Assembly (NCBI GenBank): GCA_024362935.1
Contig: JANCRA010000003.1
Location: 42,097,291 to 42,161,290 of the forward strand
From: Setophaga petechia
Lineage: Eukaryota; Chordata; Aves; Passeriformes; Parulidae
Direction of reading: 5' to 3'
Length of the DNA: 64,000 bases
Numbering within the stretch: the stretch's first letter is position 1; each line of letters starts with the position of its first letter. Shown here piece after piece: positions 24,776 through 39,136 of this stretch. Made by a program: the position numbers and the translations under genes. Below the pieces are notes generated by a model that did no database searches, was not told where the DNA came from, and was given only the letters and a program-made list of their open reading frames with translations.

Positions 24776-27700
24776 AGCTCCTTCAAGGCGTCTCCAGCCG
24801 TGGCTGAGGGGCCAGGAAAGTGTGCTATTTGTATATGTGCCATGAATGCATCTCGGCACCACACTGAGAAGGATTGACAGGAGCTGCAGAAAGGCTGAGT
24901 AAAATTTTCCAAAATACCTAAGTGATGTGGAAGCCTCCTGTCCTATTTTTAAAATGTGACTGAAGCACGTGAGACCCGGAGCCTTAAAGGTATCTGCCTC
25001 TACAGATAGATCTTTAGAGCTAGGCACCTGAAAGAGCACCTCCATCCCCCTGCCCTGATGATCCATCCTCCCCAGTCTGGGGTCCTATCCCCTCTCCGTC
25101 ACATCATTTCAGACCCTGACACCCAACAGGAGGTTGCCTCTTCTGCAAGTCCTGCATGGACCTGCACAGACCTTTCAGTCCATCCCACAACAGAGAACTC
25201 CTCTCTTTCCTTCACTAGTCCCACCAGAGATGCATTGTATTTGGGTTTTCCTTCCAGCCGTGCTGCCCCTGGGGGTTTTTTCTGCCTTCTTTCCTTTGCT
25301 TTTGCAGAAACCCCTGCCGGGTGGTAATTCCTCTCCAGCCCAGACAACTTCCAGCTGGGACCCAGCCCTCTCAGCTGCTGTGTGTGGGCACATTGCTCAC
25401 AGCAGAACTTGTAACTCCACGATAGGAAGCAAAGTGACTTTAGCTGTGTCTTTTCCTGCTGGCCAGTGGGGTCTGTGAGCTCAAGCCCGGATGGCTTGGC
25501 CCAAAATATCTCAGGCTGCTTCCTCAGCAATGAAATGTCTCCTATTTATTGCTGCTGATTATTGCTAATGACAAAGGCAGGTGGCTGGGGACAGCAAGAG
25601 GAGAATGGCAAGGCTCAGGGAGACCAGAGAAGATAAAAAGGTCAAAAAGCAGTTATTTTAGCTGCCGGCTTTGTGCAATTTTGGAAGCAGAGGACTGTTT
25701 CCATTAGATGTAGAAAGCACAGGTTTTAGCTGCAAGAGCACACTCTTCCCACTCCATGTTTTTGCAAAACTTTCTGCCTATTTGTAGCACCTCCTGCTGT
25801 ATTGCTCACACCAGCCCTCCTCGCTCAAGAAATATACTGGAGCCATACGTCGGAGCCGTATGTCTCATCGGCATAGTGAGACTTGAGCAGAATCTATTGC
25901 CAGAGGCAGAAATACTCTCATGGATGCAGCCAGTAGAATAGGTGGAAATTTTCCAAATTTCTTTTTGCAGAGGGAACATTTATCCCTGTGAAAAATGTTG
26001 AGGGACTGAAGGGAAGGCTTAATAATGACTTTTATGACATGTCCTTTCCCTTTTCTAACTTTTTTTAATTGTCTTTTCTATCTTACAATGCCCTTGTGGA
26101 GCCCCTACTCTCTCACTGATGTCAAAGCAGGAACAGTGAGGAAAGAAATATTGTCACCCAAGCTGCGGTGCTGAAAGCTCCTTCTTGTCAGCACTGATAC
26201 AAATAACCATATAGATACCAGGACGTGCTCCTAAAGTTTCTGCCATTGCGCAAGGGCCCTTCTGGCCTCTCAGCTGCTGCTGCAGTGCAGTGCTCCTGAC
26301 ATTCCCATGTTTCTCCTGAGAAAATCCTTTCCCTATGGACCAGGAGATGGCATGGAGGGTGCTGCTTCACAAAGGTGCTGCTGTGGGTTAGGGTGGAGGG
26401 AGAGATAGGTAGGAGAAGATGAGGGTTTGCAGAACACCAGCAAAAGGCAGGCTGGGTGCTGGGAGTCTGGACACTTCAGCTGCCATTCAGCAGGAGTGCC
26501 CTCCAAACATCATCTCTACAGTGAGAATTCACTCAACTTTTAGGTGCCAGAATGTCTATTTTGCTTTACTTTGAAGTTGCACAATGCTGGTAGAGCCATC
26601 CATGATTTGAGCTTGTTTCTCTGCCACCAGTCCCATGCTGAACCCTGGGGACGACCACACACCCTTCAGGTACCATCAGTTGCATCCCTTCTGGTGTGAC
26701 GCAGCACTGGCCCTCATGCCAGGGAGCTGCAGACATGTGGAAGCCACGGCTGCTCAGATGAAGGCCTCTGATAATTACCCACCCTCCCACTTCCCTGCTG
26801 CATGGACCAGATAGCTGCAAGCCAAGGCCATTACTTAGCGTATCATCAGGTATGTGGCTGTGTCCTGAGCACTCCAAATTGGCAGGGAGATGACTATTGG
26901 AAGGAAGCTGAAGCCAAAAGGGCTGTGGAATCTGGCCAAATCTGCTGTCGATTTTAAAGCTGATTCCGCTGTTCCTCCCATGGAGCAAAACAACCATATT
27001 TTTCATTTTGCAAAGGACAAAGCTCAACAGGGCTTTAATTTTTTTTTCTTCATTTTTTGGCTTTTTTTTGGTTGCGCTTGCTAGGAATTTATTGAATGCT
27101 GTTACATTATTCTTCTTGCTGTCAGGAAACAGGCTGACTGCCCTCCCAAAGTTTGGCTACTGAGCAACTAGGCTGCATGGGGCTTTTTGGCCACTGGTGA
27201 GGCTACTGTCTTAGATGGTGGCCTATGAATGTCCTTCAAATGCTTGGCATTGAAAAGCCTTGCCATCAGCCTCTGGAAGTTCCCCTATCAGTGGGAGGTG
27301 AGTGGGTAGCACAGCTTCCGGGCCCAAAAAGAGCAAAGACTGCTACCATAAAATCTGTAACACAACATCTGCTTTGGCTTATACTCTGTGTGCTGCATTT
27401 CAACCTCGGAGAGTGGCCTTGAGCTGCTCAGGATGTGTGGTGCATGGGCCAGGCCTGTTGGAGAAGGTGCCCCATTCCCTGGCATTGTCAGCTCATCCCA
27501 CAGGCTGAGAAAAGCATAGCCCTTTGATGGCAAATTTGTAAAGCTGAACCCTCCTTCCCTATTCCTTCAATGGCAAGCATGGGAGGAAAAAGCCTGCAGT
27601 ATTTTCTTGGGATGGAGATGAGCAGTAGAAAGAGGTTGTGAGAAGGAACAGTAGCATGAACAGAGCAGGAAATTTAAACTCATCTTCTACTACTTTCTCC

Positions 27701-28205
27701 TAGTTATCCATCATGATTTTGCACCTGACCCATCCATCTCCATATACAACTAAAATCTGGTGCTTGGCCACCTGCCAGCCATCCTCTTTCTGTGCTGGAG
27801 CGGGTCTCATTCAGGGGAAAATTCCCCTGCCCTGGAGAAACCAGAGCAAGAAGCAGTTTCCCTGGGTTTGTTCCATTATTCATTGTTATCCTCCCCTCGG
27901 GCCGCCCTGAACAATTTCCTTCCCCTCCCCTCCATGTACACCCTTCAAATGGTTTTAGAATATGGCACTGAAAAATAAAGTTTAAAAAAAACCACCAAAT
28001 ACCCAAGGCATTGAAAACATTCAAATATATTGCTCAGCTCTTTCCTCCCTGCACCATTGTCTTAGGAGGGCTGGCACGGGACCAGACTTCTTTCTTATTA
28101 CCAATCTTAACTATTCCACTGGGCATCGAAAAATAAAGCCCTATAAAAGTCACTAATTAAATAAGTTCTCCCATCTGACCTAATACAAGCAACATGGGAG
28201 GTTGC

Positions 28206-28209
<4 letters not shown>

Positions 28210-28244
<35 letters not shown>
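28210..28244. repeat. Poly(T) tract, 35 bases, with pyrimidine extension
   Basis: Thirty-five consecutive T followed by a T/C-rich stretch to about 28,283. There is no clear retrocopy body beside it. Confidence 0.9.
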
Positions 28245-28246
<2 letters not shown>

Positions 28247-28369
28247 TCTTTCTCTTTTTTTTTTTCTTTTTCCCTCCTTTTTGTAGAGCCCACTTTTGTG
28301 ACGGGGATTTGTTGTTTTTCTGGTAGGGGAGAGGGATTTCAAGGTCATGGAATGAATAAATGATGATAA

Positions 28370-28510
28370 TGCGTGGCCGCAGGGAGAAGCGAGCACAGCG
28401 AGTGCGCAACGAGCACGGCAGCAGCCGAGGTGCTTCCTGCCTGCCCGGCCCCTTCCAGCGGGGACAGGCCTGCAGTTGTCCCTCTCTGTGGCTGCCGAGA
28501 GTGTGCTTGT
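28370..28510. promoter_or_regulatory. Small CpG-dense patch
   Basis: About 11 CpG in 130 bases by hand count, set in CpG-poor DNA. A TCAAGGTCA orphan nuclear-receptor-type site (28,339-28,347) lies just to the left. Confidence 0.25.
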
Positions 28511-31500
28511 CCTCCCTGCTTTTGTTTGCCATGGTGGCTGCTTGCTTTTTTAATTATCATTATTATTTTCTTCTCTCACGACTCAAGAGTGGATGATTAT
28601 CTCATCTGAATGTCGTCCGCCCCAAGGCTCTGTGGGGCTCCTTGGCTCCAGGCCTTGTGGGATGTGGGCTCGCCCCAAAGCAAGCGAAACAGAAAATTAA
28701 CGGCTGTATTTCCTGTTATTCTTGGGAATTTTAGATGGATGCATGAAGATAGATACTTGCCACACTGAGCTGTGCAGTGCTGTGTGCCCATGCACACTGT
28801 TTCTCTCTGCTCCTTGGGCATGAACCCATGAGGGGGTGAGCTGGGCAGCTCCAGTGCAGGGGCTGCATGGGGCAGTGCTCTTTCCTTTTCTCCTGACTCA
28901 CTTGCTAAAGAGCTCTTCTCTTGCAAGAGCATCCTGAGGTTTTCTAATAACAGGAAGCGGCGTGCTGCCTGCCCTGGGGTCCAGCCACATGCGGGAAGAG
29001 GTGTGGCTGCCTCCAATTTCGAGGAACACCAGAGTCGTGACCTGCCCCAATCACAGCGTGCTCTTCCCCTGGCATCCGCCTTGCTGCCTCCAGCACTGTT
29101 GTTTCACTTACTACCTGAGCAACCCAAGGGATTACAGCCAGGATTTGCCCTGCAGGAACAGACGGCTCAGGGGACAGGGTTGCAGGTGATGAAAAGTGGC
29201 AGGTAGAGGTGGGGATGCTGAGTCCAGGAAGATGTACAAATTTACATTTCTGCTGCAGCTGCCCTGGTTCAGGTTGCCAAAGATCCTGAAGTCTTCAGTG
29301 AAACAGGTACCAAAATGTTCAATGATCACCAGAGGATTTCCCAAATCTCTTTCCCTTTGAGAATGCAGGATCCCTGGCAGTGTGGGGTCTTGTCCTTTAA
29401 TGAAGTGATGGATGGGATCTGCCCAGCCAGACAAGCTCTTCATCTGGAGAGCTAGGCAGCACAGATCCCTGGGGACGCCTCCCAACAGTCCTGATTTAGC
29501 TTATTCTAGGCCATGCAGGGAATTATTAGCTTCAGGAATCTGCCTCTCTCCTCTCCTCGTTGAGACTACTTTTCCTATTTTAGCTTGGTGCTTTGCTTTC
29601 CCCCCACATGAGCTATTTATTCTATAGCTTTTACACTATAAAATCTAGGAAAAATAAACAGCAGCTGAGAGGGGGCTGTGGCTATCAGAGAGGGCAGGGA
29701 TGTGTGTGTGGAGTTTGGAGAGGGTGGTGGGAGCCTTCCCTAATGCTACCTCATGCACTGTGATCCCTGAGCCAGGGATGCAGCATCTGCCCAGCTTTAT
29801 TCCTGCGGCTGTTGTGGTTAAGCACAGCTGTTCATTTCAAGCCCAAGGTAGCAAAACAAACCAGAGTCACCTCATGGAGCCAGCAGGCTCATTGCTTAAC
29901 CCATGGAAAGACTTCACATGATTTTTCTGTGACCAGTCACTTCAAATCTTCCGTGAAATGCCCCCTGGCCATTAATGTTACGTGAATATTCCTGTGTACT
30001 CATTTATTAATGAGAGGCCCGTGGAAATGACAAATCCTAAACAAATGCAGGAGGCTGTTCATAGAACAATTATATTTGCTTTTCACCAGCTTGCGGCCTG
30101 GAAAAAACATCGCTGAATTTGGATCATGTCAATCTAGTCATGAGACAAATATGTTGTGTGACTTGGCTTAAGTGATGGGGCTCTCCACTGGCTTTCCACG
30201 GGTTGGTGGTGGATTTTGGGACTCAGCAAGTTCCAATTCAGTTGACACTTCACACAAGTTGCATTATTTTTCTGTGCACCATCTGTAATCTCAAAAGGCT
30301 TCCTGCCTCAGGGGTCTTGTGCTGAATATGTGGTGGAAAAAGCATCAAAGATACCTGCCCAGGCCTCTTAGGAGATGGTTCCCAGAAAGGAAAAGCAAAT
30401 AAGCTGCAGACCTAATGCCAGGATGAGGACAGCATGGAGCAAGCTCATTGCCAAGCTTCCTAAAGCATCCTGGTGAAGGCATTAGCAGGATCTACTTGGC
30501 ATCTTACCCTGCTACTCAAGGGAGGAACCCTTCAAATTTCCATGTTCTTCTCTATGAAGTATATGAGAGAATATGAGACACATGCACAGTTGCCAATTTA
30601 TTACCTCAGGAAAGTTGATTAGGAGAGAGGCCAAGTCTTGAGCACAGAGAGAAACAGTCCTCCATTAATAGTTGTGATCACTGAGTATTTAATATGATGT
30701 CCAACATCATAAGATATCTCAAATGGGAAGATCTGTGGACTTGACCCTCTCTCTGGTCATTTTCTCTGGGTAGCTGAGGACTCTTGTTGATACCTTACAT
30801 TGTGAAGTTCCCTAGCAATATCTGTGCTCCTTCAGGCTACCCAGTGGGAATAACTTCTATTTTTCCATGGAGTTAAGACTGACAGCAAGAATTGGTGTTT
30901 GGAGGCTGTTCTGGGAAAAGGTGGAGGAAAGTCACATCTGTTCTCTAACCAAGAAAGGCCATGGATAAAAGATAACAATTTACTTTTCTTCAGGTGCTTT
31001 CTTTGGGAGGCACTGCCTGTCTCCTGCAAGTTCTTGTGCTTCATGATCAGTGCAGTGAAAGCTTTTTTGGTGGGAGAACATGGCACTGGGTGGGGTGGTA
31101 TGAATTAGTGTTCTGCAGAGCAGGAGAGGGCTGCAGGGCTTTTGGTAAGTAAATAAACCATTCGTTATTGAGCAGTAAAGAAAACTTGAATTGCCACAGA
31201 GCTTTTTATGCAGGAAAACGTTGTCAGCTCATGATGGACGGCCAGGTTTAAGGCGACAGGAAAACTAAGTGGATCATAAATATATTCTAGCTTACCCTCT
31301 AACAACAAACCTCCAGAAACAGCTTTTGGGTGGTTGGTGCTTAGGGACTTTAAAAGACAAAATAACTGAGATGTCTCCTACAGAAGGCATGCAAATGAAT
31401 CAAACTATCTTACAGTTGTGTTTAAAGACATCCACAGAGAGTACAGAAAATGGGGTATTGTCTGGTATTCATGCATACCTTAAATACATCAGTTCAGCTG

Positions 31501-31762
31501 TGTATTTGCATCCAAGTAAATCTGTAATCAAAGGCTTGGAAAAAGGGGCTTGTTTTGTCTTCTTTTAAATTTTTTTCCTTTTTTTTAATGCTTCAATGAA
31601 AATACCCCCATGTTTCTAGCTTGTTAGGACACAGTCAAGAAGGGAATAACTCATTACACACTTCATTATTTTCCAGATAGCAGAAGAAATCTCCTAGGAA
31701 TATTTGAAATATGAAGGGTAGTATAATGTCTAAAATCAAATTACATGAATTTTGATAAAGTG

Positions 31763-31794
31763 TCAGCATTAGCAACTGATAATGCTAATGCTGA
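31763..31794. repeat. Perfect 11-bp hairpin
   Basis: The arms tcagcattagc (31,763-31,773) and gctaatgctga (31,784-31,794) are exact reverse complements around a 10-base loop. Confidence 0.85.
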
Positions 31795-33056
31795 TTTTTG
31801 GGGGGCCATTACTCAATCTGCATCTCAGTAGCAAATGAGACCAGGATTGCCTTATAAGCAGCTGCTCTGTTCATTTTCTAAATAATACTACAAAATATGG
31901 TATAGATGGATCCCTCTTTTTTACCTTTCCTTATTTGCAAATCAAAGCTTCAGAATTATCCCTGATATTTTGCAACATGAGCCTCTGAGATACAGAAATG
32001 CTGAAGCAAATCCCTACATACAAGCTGCATTTGATGGGCTAAAATATTCTTTATGATAGTCCTAAAACCAGAATTAGCAAGTCCAGTACCTGCTGAAATT
32101 TACAGTGGAGCATTAAAGCTACGACAAACAACCTCTGACAAATAATTTGGTCGTAACTCTTATTTCAGTACACATTATGGTGAAGAAATGTAAGTGGAAA
32201 AGGATGCTGTTGGGTAGCAGTGGGCACCACCTTTCAGTGCCAGACTCCAGATTTCAACTTCAACAAGCAAAATTATCTTAACCTACTTTATGGTTTTTTT
32301 TTTTTCTTTTCTGGAAAAAGAAAAAGAAAAATTCCTGTTAATATTTTTTTCAGAAACTCTCTATTTTATAATATGTGTGAAACTTGAGAAGAGACTGGAT
32401 ATGCTTTGTCTCCATGAGAACTACTTCATTCTGATAGATTTAGTGGAGAATGTGTCTGTGCTCCATGAATCTTCCCCTAAGAAATAGCTGAATGTATTGT
32501 TTCCAAACACTAATTCTCTCAGCTTCTTAAAATCCCTTGGCACTTATTATATTCATTCCTCACAAGCAGTAGTGAAAACAAATGTTCTTTGTGTAAACAG
32601 ATTTTGACAGAATGTGGGAAACTTAAATAAATATGGTTATAATATGGTATAAAAATCAGCTTCAAATTTGAAGCAAACTGAAAGTGCATGGGTAAAGAGT
32701 CTTGTCACTCATCTTCAAAAAATATCCAAGCCCAAATATATCTCAAGATATATTAAAACAGGTAAATATCAGCTCTGAGGCTCCCAACTGCGTCATATGT
32801 TTGAAGACATATTTACATGAGAACTGTGTAAATATACAATGTTAAGTAAAACAGTTGCTCCAAAATGTCCTTTCACGTAGAACATGCTCTCATATGTGTT
32901 ATTCCACTCCAAGAAAAATGAGCATCCTACCAGTGGTGTTTTCCTCAGCTGGCCAGAGGTGTGGGGCGTAGCTCTTGCTTTGGAGTGGGCAATGATGTCA
33001 TAGGACTGATGGAAACTAAGGACATTTTGAAGCATTTACATGGCTTATTTAAGTTA

Positions 33057-33073
33057 GGGGGGGGGGGGGGGGG
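33057..33073. repeat. Poly(G) run, 17 bases
   Basis: Seventeen consecutive G on the plus strand, followed by an A-rich stretch. It could fold as a G-quadruplex. Confidence 0.9.
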
Positions 33074-36000
33074 AAGAAAAAAGTACTTACTCCAGAAAGC
33101 ACAACTGGCCACAAAGACTTTCTATGAGATTGGATACCCTGGGTGGTTTTCTGAGGCATGAGGCCAAAGGCCAAAAGAGCAAAGCCACCCAAAAAGTGTC
33201 ATAATTACCCTTTGGGGCAATGGCTGCATGAAATGGAACTTATGAATAAAGACAAGGAAAACCCATTAAGTAATGTTATTGACATGTGTCTGACATCGCC
33301 AATAGCCAATCAGCACTTGCCACTTGTGCTCTGGATTTCTGAAATCATTTCTTAATGGAACAAGGGGTTTCCAATCCATAATGTCTTTCTACAGATGCTA
33401 GAGGATGCAGGTTTGCCAGCGATTCACATTCCCAGCCTACATGCTGTTAATAAATTCAAAATATAGTTGAAGCAGGGTAGTAGTCCTCTGTTATATCAGT
33501 ATTGCAAACAAGTTTCGGCTTCATGCAATAACATAAAATTGCCATATATCAGCATTTCCTAAGCACCTGTCCCTGACAGTGCCAAGCCACTCTGAGAATT
33601 ACAGGGGGAAGAAATGAGAGAGACCATTTTCCATGTGAGATGTAGTGCTGTGGCAACAAATATACCTTTTGATTACATAGTGCAAACAGACTTCAGTGCC
33701 AATTTCGGAGGCAAAATGAAGGAAAATAGGGTTCAGATGATGCTACAAGCCTGAAAAATGTGTCTGGACCACATAAGAAAGGCATAAATGGAAGATTTGT
33801 GACTCCTGAGGTTTTAAGCTTTAGGGTCCAAACAGCTGCTTTACTTCCATGCTTAACAGCAAAGTACTTTTAAGGAGAAGTGAAATCAGAGCTGAAAGAG
33901 GATCAGCTGAGTAATGCAGTTGTAGAACCAAAGCTGGATACCCATTTACTGGAAGGTGATATGGTGGTCATGAAGAGGGAGGTAGTCCTGAAACCAGGCA
34001 ATGTCTCCCCTCCAAATGCCCTCCTCCTCACCTGCATCATGACATGGACACAGGTTCTGTTGGGCTGGATGTGGAGAAAACATTTTTCTAAAGGACAGCA
34101 TATAAGCAAAGTATGCTCCCACTGCCTGAATTTAGGGAGGAAATGGACTCCTTCCTCTTTGTTTGTACAATGAGGTATGAAGATGCTGATGGCTCTAGAG
34201 AGTTGAATCTTTTTTTTTTTGTTTTCAGCAATGAGGCTCTGCCCCTTTAAAAGTATTTCTTTTCAGAGCTCAGAGCAAATCTACATTTGCTTAATTTAAG
34301 GAAGTTGACTCTGCTGTTGAGAAGCAATATAGTATTAATAATTGCAAAATTCAGATATTAATCACAGCTAAAAAAGACACTTCAGAAAGTGCATGACTGT
34401 TAATCTTTTGGAGGTGTTTTGGGTGTGCATCTGCTGGGTGAGTTGTACTTTACAATTTGAGTTGGAATGGCCAGTGAATCACAGATGCTATTTCTGAGAC
34501 TTTCACTTAGCCTTCCTTTTACATATGTTATACCAATCTTAGTACATATCCTGATGGCTTTGCTGTGTCCTTTTGATCACTGAATCAGGCTGCATGATCT
34601 GATGATGTGTTGTGCACCAGGAGCAGCTCAAACACAACCTTCCTGTCTTGCCTACACAGTTGGAGTTGGTGAGATGGCTGCAGATTGAGCTGGATGATAT
34701 CTGGTGTTCTTGTGGGAGTTTCTGCTCTTCCCCCTGTGCCAAGTAAGACAAGCTAAGATATCCTTCATGTAGTCAGGAATGCAAGGACCCAAGGAGGGAC
34801 ACAGACCTGCTGGACAAAGCAGATATGGGTGTGAGACCTTCCCATTTCCTCCACAGGGATGCCCAAGCAGACATGGACCCCAGATTTTCACACCAAGACC
34901 CCTCTCTGCCTTGCAGGGACTACACAGTGAAGGGTGGCAGCTGCTCACCCATCAGTACCCCAAAGCCATCCTTCCACAGGGTTTCATGGAAGGGAAGGTC
35001 CCTTGAGGGAGAAGGCTAGGGCTGCCTGGCAAGATGAGGAAAGCCAGCCTTTGGACCACCTCATGGTGTTGGGTGGACTTGTTTGTCAGCAGATCTTGCC
35101 TGGTGCCACCCCTTTTCATTTTGGACTGAGTCAACCCCCAGACACCAATGAATGTGCTCTTGTAAACAAACACCATGGTTGTTCAGTTTTTGTTGCTGCT
35201 TTTGCTGCTGTTAAATGTTTTTCTTCCTTTTCCAGATAAAACTGCTTTGCCTTCAGAAAATGGGACAACATAACCTTTGCAGATACTTGAGCAATTTTTA
35301 AATGTTCTCAGTTGGGATGGGAGCCTTTGCTTTCCTGGTGAAAAAGGCATCACCATGGGCAGTAAACAGCTCTGGGACACTGGAGAGGACACAGTGAAAG
35401 TGCTTTAAAAATATAAAGACTCAAAACTCTTCCTTGACCTCACCACCTTTAGTGACCTGTGTGAAGAGGTGCAACAGGGGTGTCCAACGGATTCCACAAT
35501 GTCTTGTCTGTCTCTTTCATGTTCCCGCTCTATTTTCCTCTTTGTTAAGTGATTTTTAAGGTTTTTTTAAATTACTGTTCTGCTCTTCTCATGCTTGTGT
35601 AGCCCTGGTTGTACTGATAGTTTTCCTTTGCCCATGGTTGAGTGTTAGTGATTAACAGCACAGTGTGTCCCACCAGCTGGTGTATGGCTGGCCATGGAAC
35701 TTACGGCTTTTGAGAGATGTGGTGTGCCCTTCACTGTCACCAGAGTGGACAGTTGGATGCCTCTGGCAGCAACACTAATGCAAGTCTTTGGTTTTCCCAT
35801 TTTGTCCTTTTCTGCTCTCTCTGTCAGAGCTAGTGGCCCAGGAAAAGAGGGAAGCTGTGTCTTGCTCAGATGCTGCTTGGTGTGGGGAAGAACTTGGTTC
35901 TATTTCCCAGAATGCCTGTGCATGTCTTTTGCTTGGCCACAGCAGCAAATTGAAAGTGGTGGGGCCATCTCAAAAATCAGAGAGGATTTTGCCTTTGCAC

Positions 36001-37788
36001 ATCAAAGTTTGAGGTTTGAGTATTATGAAACTGCAAATGACTAAACTGTCTCATGGGATATTGCCTTTCCTTGGGTGACCATGCTCCCAAGGGTTTGTTT
36101 CACTCATGCATTAAATTGAGTGACTTCACTGTTGTTAACTGCAAAAATACAAATTTTTCTACAATACTTACTACAATAGCTCTGCCACACACTGGGAGTT
36201 TTAGTAAAGAAGAAATTACACTTCACTTTACAGTCAGCCAGAAAAGCTTCTTTGCCACCAGCTTTCCTCTTTTTCTTTTTCCAGTTTTTCCCCTTGAAGC
36301 CATTGAAGACCAAGAACCCCACTTCCCACAATGCTTTTGGTATCAGTGAACTCCTCCTCGCCATGCACCAAGCAACCCTGCAGCAGCATGGCAGCTCTGC
36401 ATCATGACACAATAAGTGTGAAGGCGAAGGGACATCAAGAAAAGCAAACTGCACGTTCCTTCCCCTTGGCTTGCCTCTCCTAGCACTGCAAGACACAGAA
36501 GTTGAAAGTTAAGCTTTTGAGTTACCAGCAATTTCCACTTTGGTGCATTATTGACTTTGCTGCAGCACTTTTATAAGCCTGTTTATAAGACAATAGACAA
36601 TGGGAGAAGTTGCTGAGGCTCCCAGTGGACATATGTTGACAATAAACCCCTGTAACAGAGGTCAAATGTGTGTTCCCAGAATAGCAGAGGGTAACTTGCT
36701 GCCTGAGGAGCGTCACACTGCAAACGAGCCGATACAGAAGAGAAGTCTGATTGTTTGAGCCCTTGAGTCAGCTTGGCCCAAGAAGACTAATTTCCCAGAA
36801 GATCTGATCTCTCTACTTGCTGCAAGGATGTGACAACATGTCTCTCCCATTGGTAATGCTTATGTGTATGCAAAGGTCCCTCTAGTCATAGATATAAAGC
36901 TGCTTGAAACTATTTGAAGTGTAAGGAGGCAGCACCACCCTGAATGTCATGTTCTTGACCAAGTGCCCCCGTTGGTTGAAAGCCTCTCTCCAAGAGACAG
37001 GAGAGTGAATCAGATAACAGTTTCATGTGGGTGGGATGGCTCTGCACAGTATTGGGGGAGTGAAGAAAATATAAAATGCCATGTCCTATTTTTAAGAAGT
37101 TGTAACTTAGCTTTACTTTTCCCTTGTATGAAGTCTCCTTGGGCGGGAAAGCATTTTTAACACATGGTTTGCAAAAAGAAAAAAAAATATGGCTGACCTA
37201 GTGGAGATTTCATCTTTTGCTGGCCACTCTAGCTCCTTGCAGTTGCCAAAAAGAATTCAGAGCTTCTTTTTTTTGCAGTGGCTACAGATACACTGATTGT
37301 CCTCTGATAGCCAGAGAATGGTAGGATGGCTGACTGAATAGGACAACCCATAGACATTTGTGCCAAAGACTAATTTCAGTCAGGTAGGCTACTCAGATTG
37401 GTTTTCCTGTTTTGGGAGCCTGTCACACCAAGCTCTCCCTGGTGCTACAGGAGCTGTGCTGTCTGCCAGGTGCTTTGAGTAGCAGTGTGAGCACATACAT
37501 GAGCACTGGGGTGGATGGGGTGGTCTGCACAGGCTGCAGAAGCATTTTGGCAAACAGAAACTCTCTCCCTGAAAAAACATGGGTCTCAATCTATAGAAAA
37601 TACATCCATCTACAAAGTGATCCAAAACTGGCTGTGGGACAGTCCAAGTCTCCTCCATGTGACATCTCCACAGCAGCAGGGGAGTGAAGTTGTTAACATG
37701 CAATGACAACAATTGTCCTGTGTTTAATGCTTATTTTTGTTCTTCTTACCTCAATTTTTCCTGGCACATGAATGGCTGAAAGTAAAGG

Positions 37789-37808
37789 CACCACACCCTG
37801 GTGTGGTG
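37789..37808. repeat. Short inverted repeat
   Basis: The arms caccacacc and ggtgtggtg are exact reverse complements with a two-base spacer. Confidence 0.85.
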
Positions 37809-39136
37809 AGGGATATTACAGTGAGAACACGTGCCAGGGTTACAATTAGATCCTAGATCTCCCTTGATTGGCACCACCACAGTTTTGTGACAAACTTTGT
37901 CTTACAAACATCCAAAGCTCTGGGGAAAGAAACAGGTGTTGGTTTCTTTTCATTCTGGAGCCCTTTAGTGAGCAGCAAGCAGTGGAGATTGGAAGCAGCT
38001 GCACTGTAAAGGTCATGTTGGTGGGCTAAATAAATTTTCTTTTTCGGAATATGTTTTTCTAAAGCCAGTGGAGTCACATAAAGACCCTGAGATGTGTAAA
38101 CTAGGACCACATGGCCAAGCTAACAGAGGACACTGCATCATGGCCAATCCCTCATGCTGCTGCACAGCTATGTTCCATTCAGCTTGCAGACTGGGCCTCC
38201 AGTTCAAATGGGCATGGATCAGGATGTGAAGACTGACAGGGTTAATGGTACCTAGCAGAAAAACTGGAGGGATAGTGTCTCCAACCAATCGTGTGACTTC
38301 AACATTTCCCAATCAAAATATTGTTTCTTCTTGGTTATTCAATTTCTGCAGCCAAATCCACAGCTCACCCATCCAGCCCAGTACATTGATGTCTTCACAG
38401 CAAATGGCTCATTTTGAGCAAAGTTCCTTGAGGGTTTTTTTTTAACTATTTTCAACTGTCTGGTCTAGAATTTGTACGTAGTAAAATAATTATTGCATCC
38501 CTGGAAAGATGTATTTGTTTGTGGAAATCTTCTACCTTCATGAATTACCTCTGCTAGTGGTAAGTTTCGCCTAAAAAAGAAAGCTAGTAGTGGCAATCAT
38601 GACCTGAACACCCCTTTGCTGGTATAGTAACACCCTGAAGGTCTTGATGAAGGACCAATTTATTTAGTTCTTTCAAATTATCTGCATGTCTATTTGATGG
38701 GGACATTCACTTTCTTGAAGGTTTTGCTGGCCAGCCGCATAGCACACTTCTCCACTCTGTGCAATCCATGGGAGAGAAAAACTTTTACGATGCCACACAG
38801 TCTAGTTACAGAAGTCTAGTAGCTGAGGAGTCTTCACATCCCCCTTAGTTTGTATGTCAAATCTTTCACAAAAATGCCAGAATTCCAGGAGGAGTGGGAA
38901 AAGTACCTGTTAGAAGGTCAAACAAAGCAAACAAATTACAATAGAAGGTAAATACCATCTGAAGACCCAGCTAAAACACTGTCCTGGAAAAGGGGTTACC
39001 CATCTTCATTTTGTCTGTCATCTTGTCTGAGTTGGAAATAATATTGAGATGTTTCTTCTCCATTCCCTAGTAAACAGGTAGCAATGAAAATGTTTTGAAT
39101 GTTTTGCAGGTATTTAGACAATAATAACCTCGGGAA

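Larger units (their letters stand above)
24776..39136. other. Intergenic DNA, no gene recognised
   Basis: This 14-kb stretch shows no exon I can support. It holds a long T run and neighbouring CpG patch (28,210-28,510), an 11-bp hairpin (31,763-31,794), a 17-G run (33,057-33,073) and a 20-bp palindrome (37,789-37,808). An A/T-rich block with homeodomain-type words lies at 29,960-30,150. Open frames are short and conflict on both strands. Confidence 0.7.
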
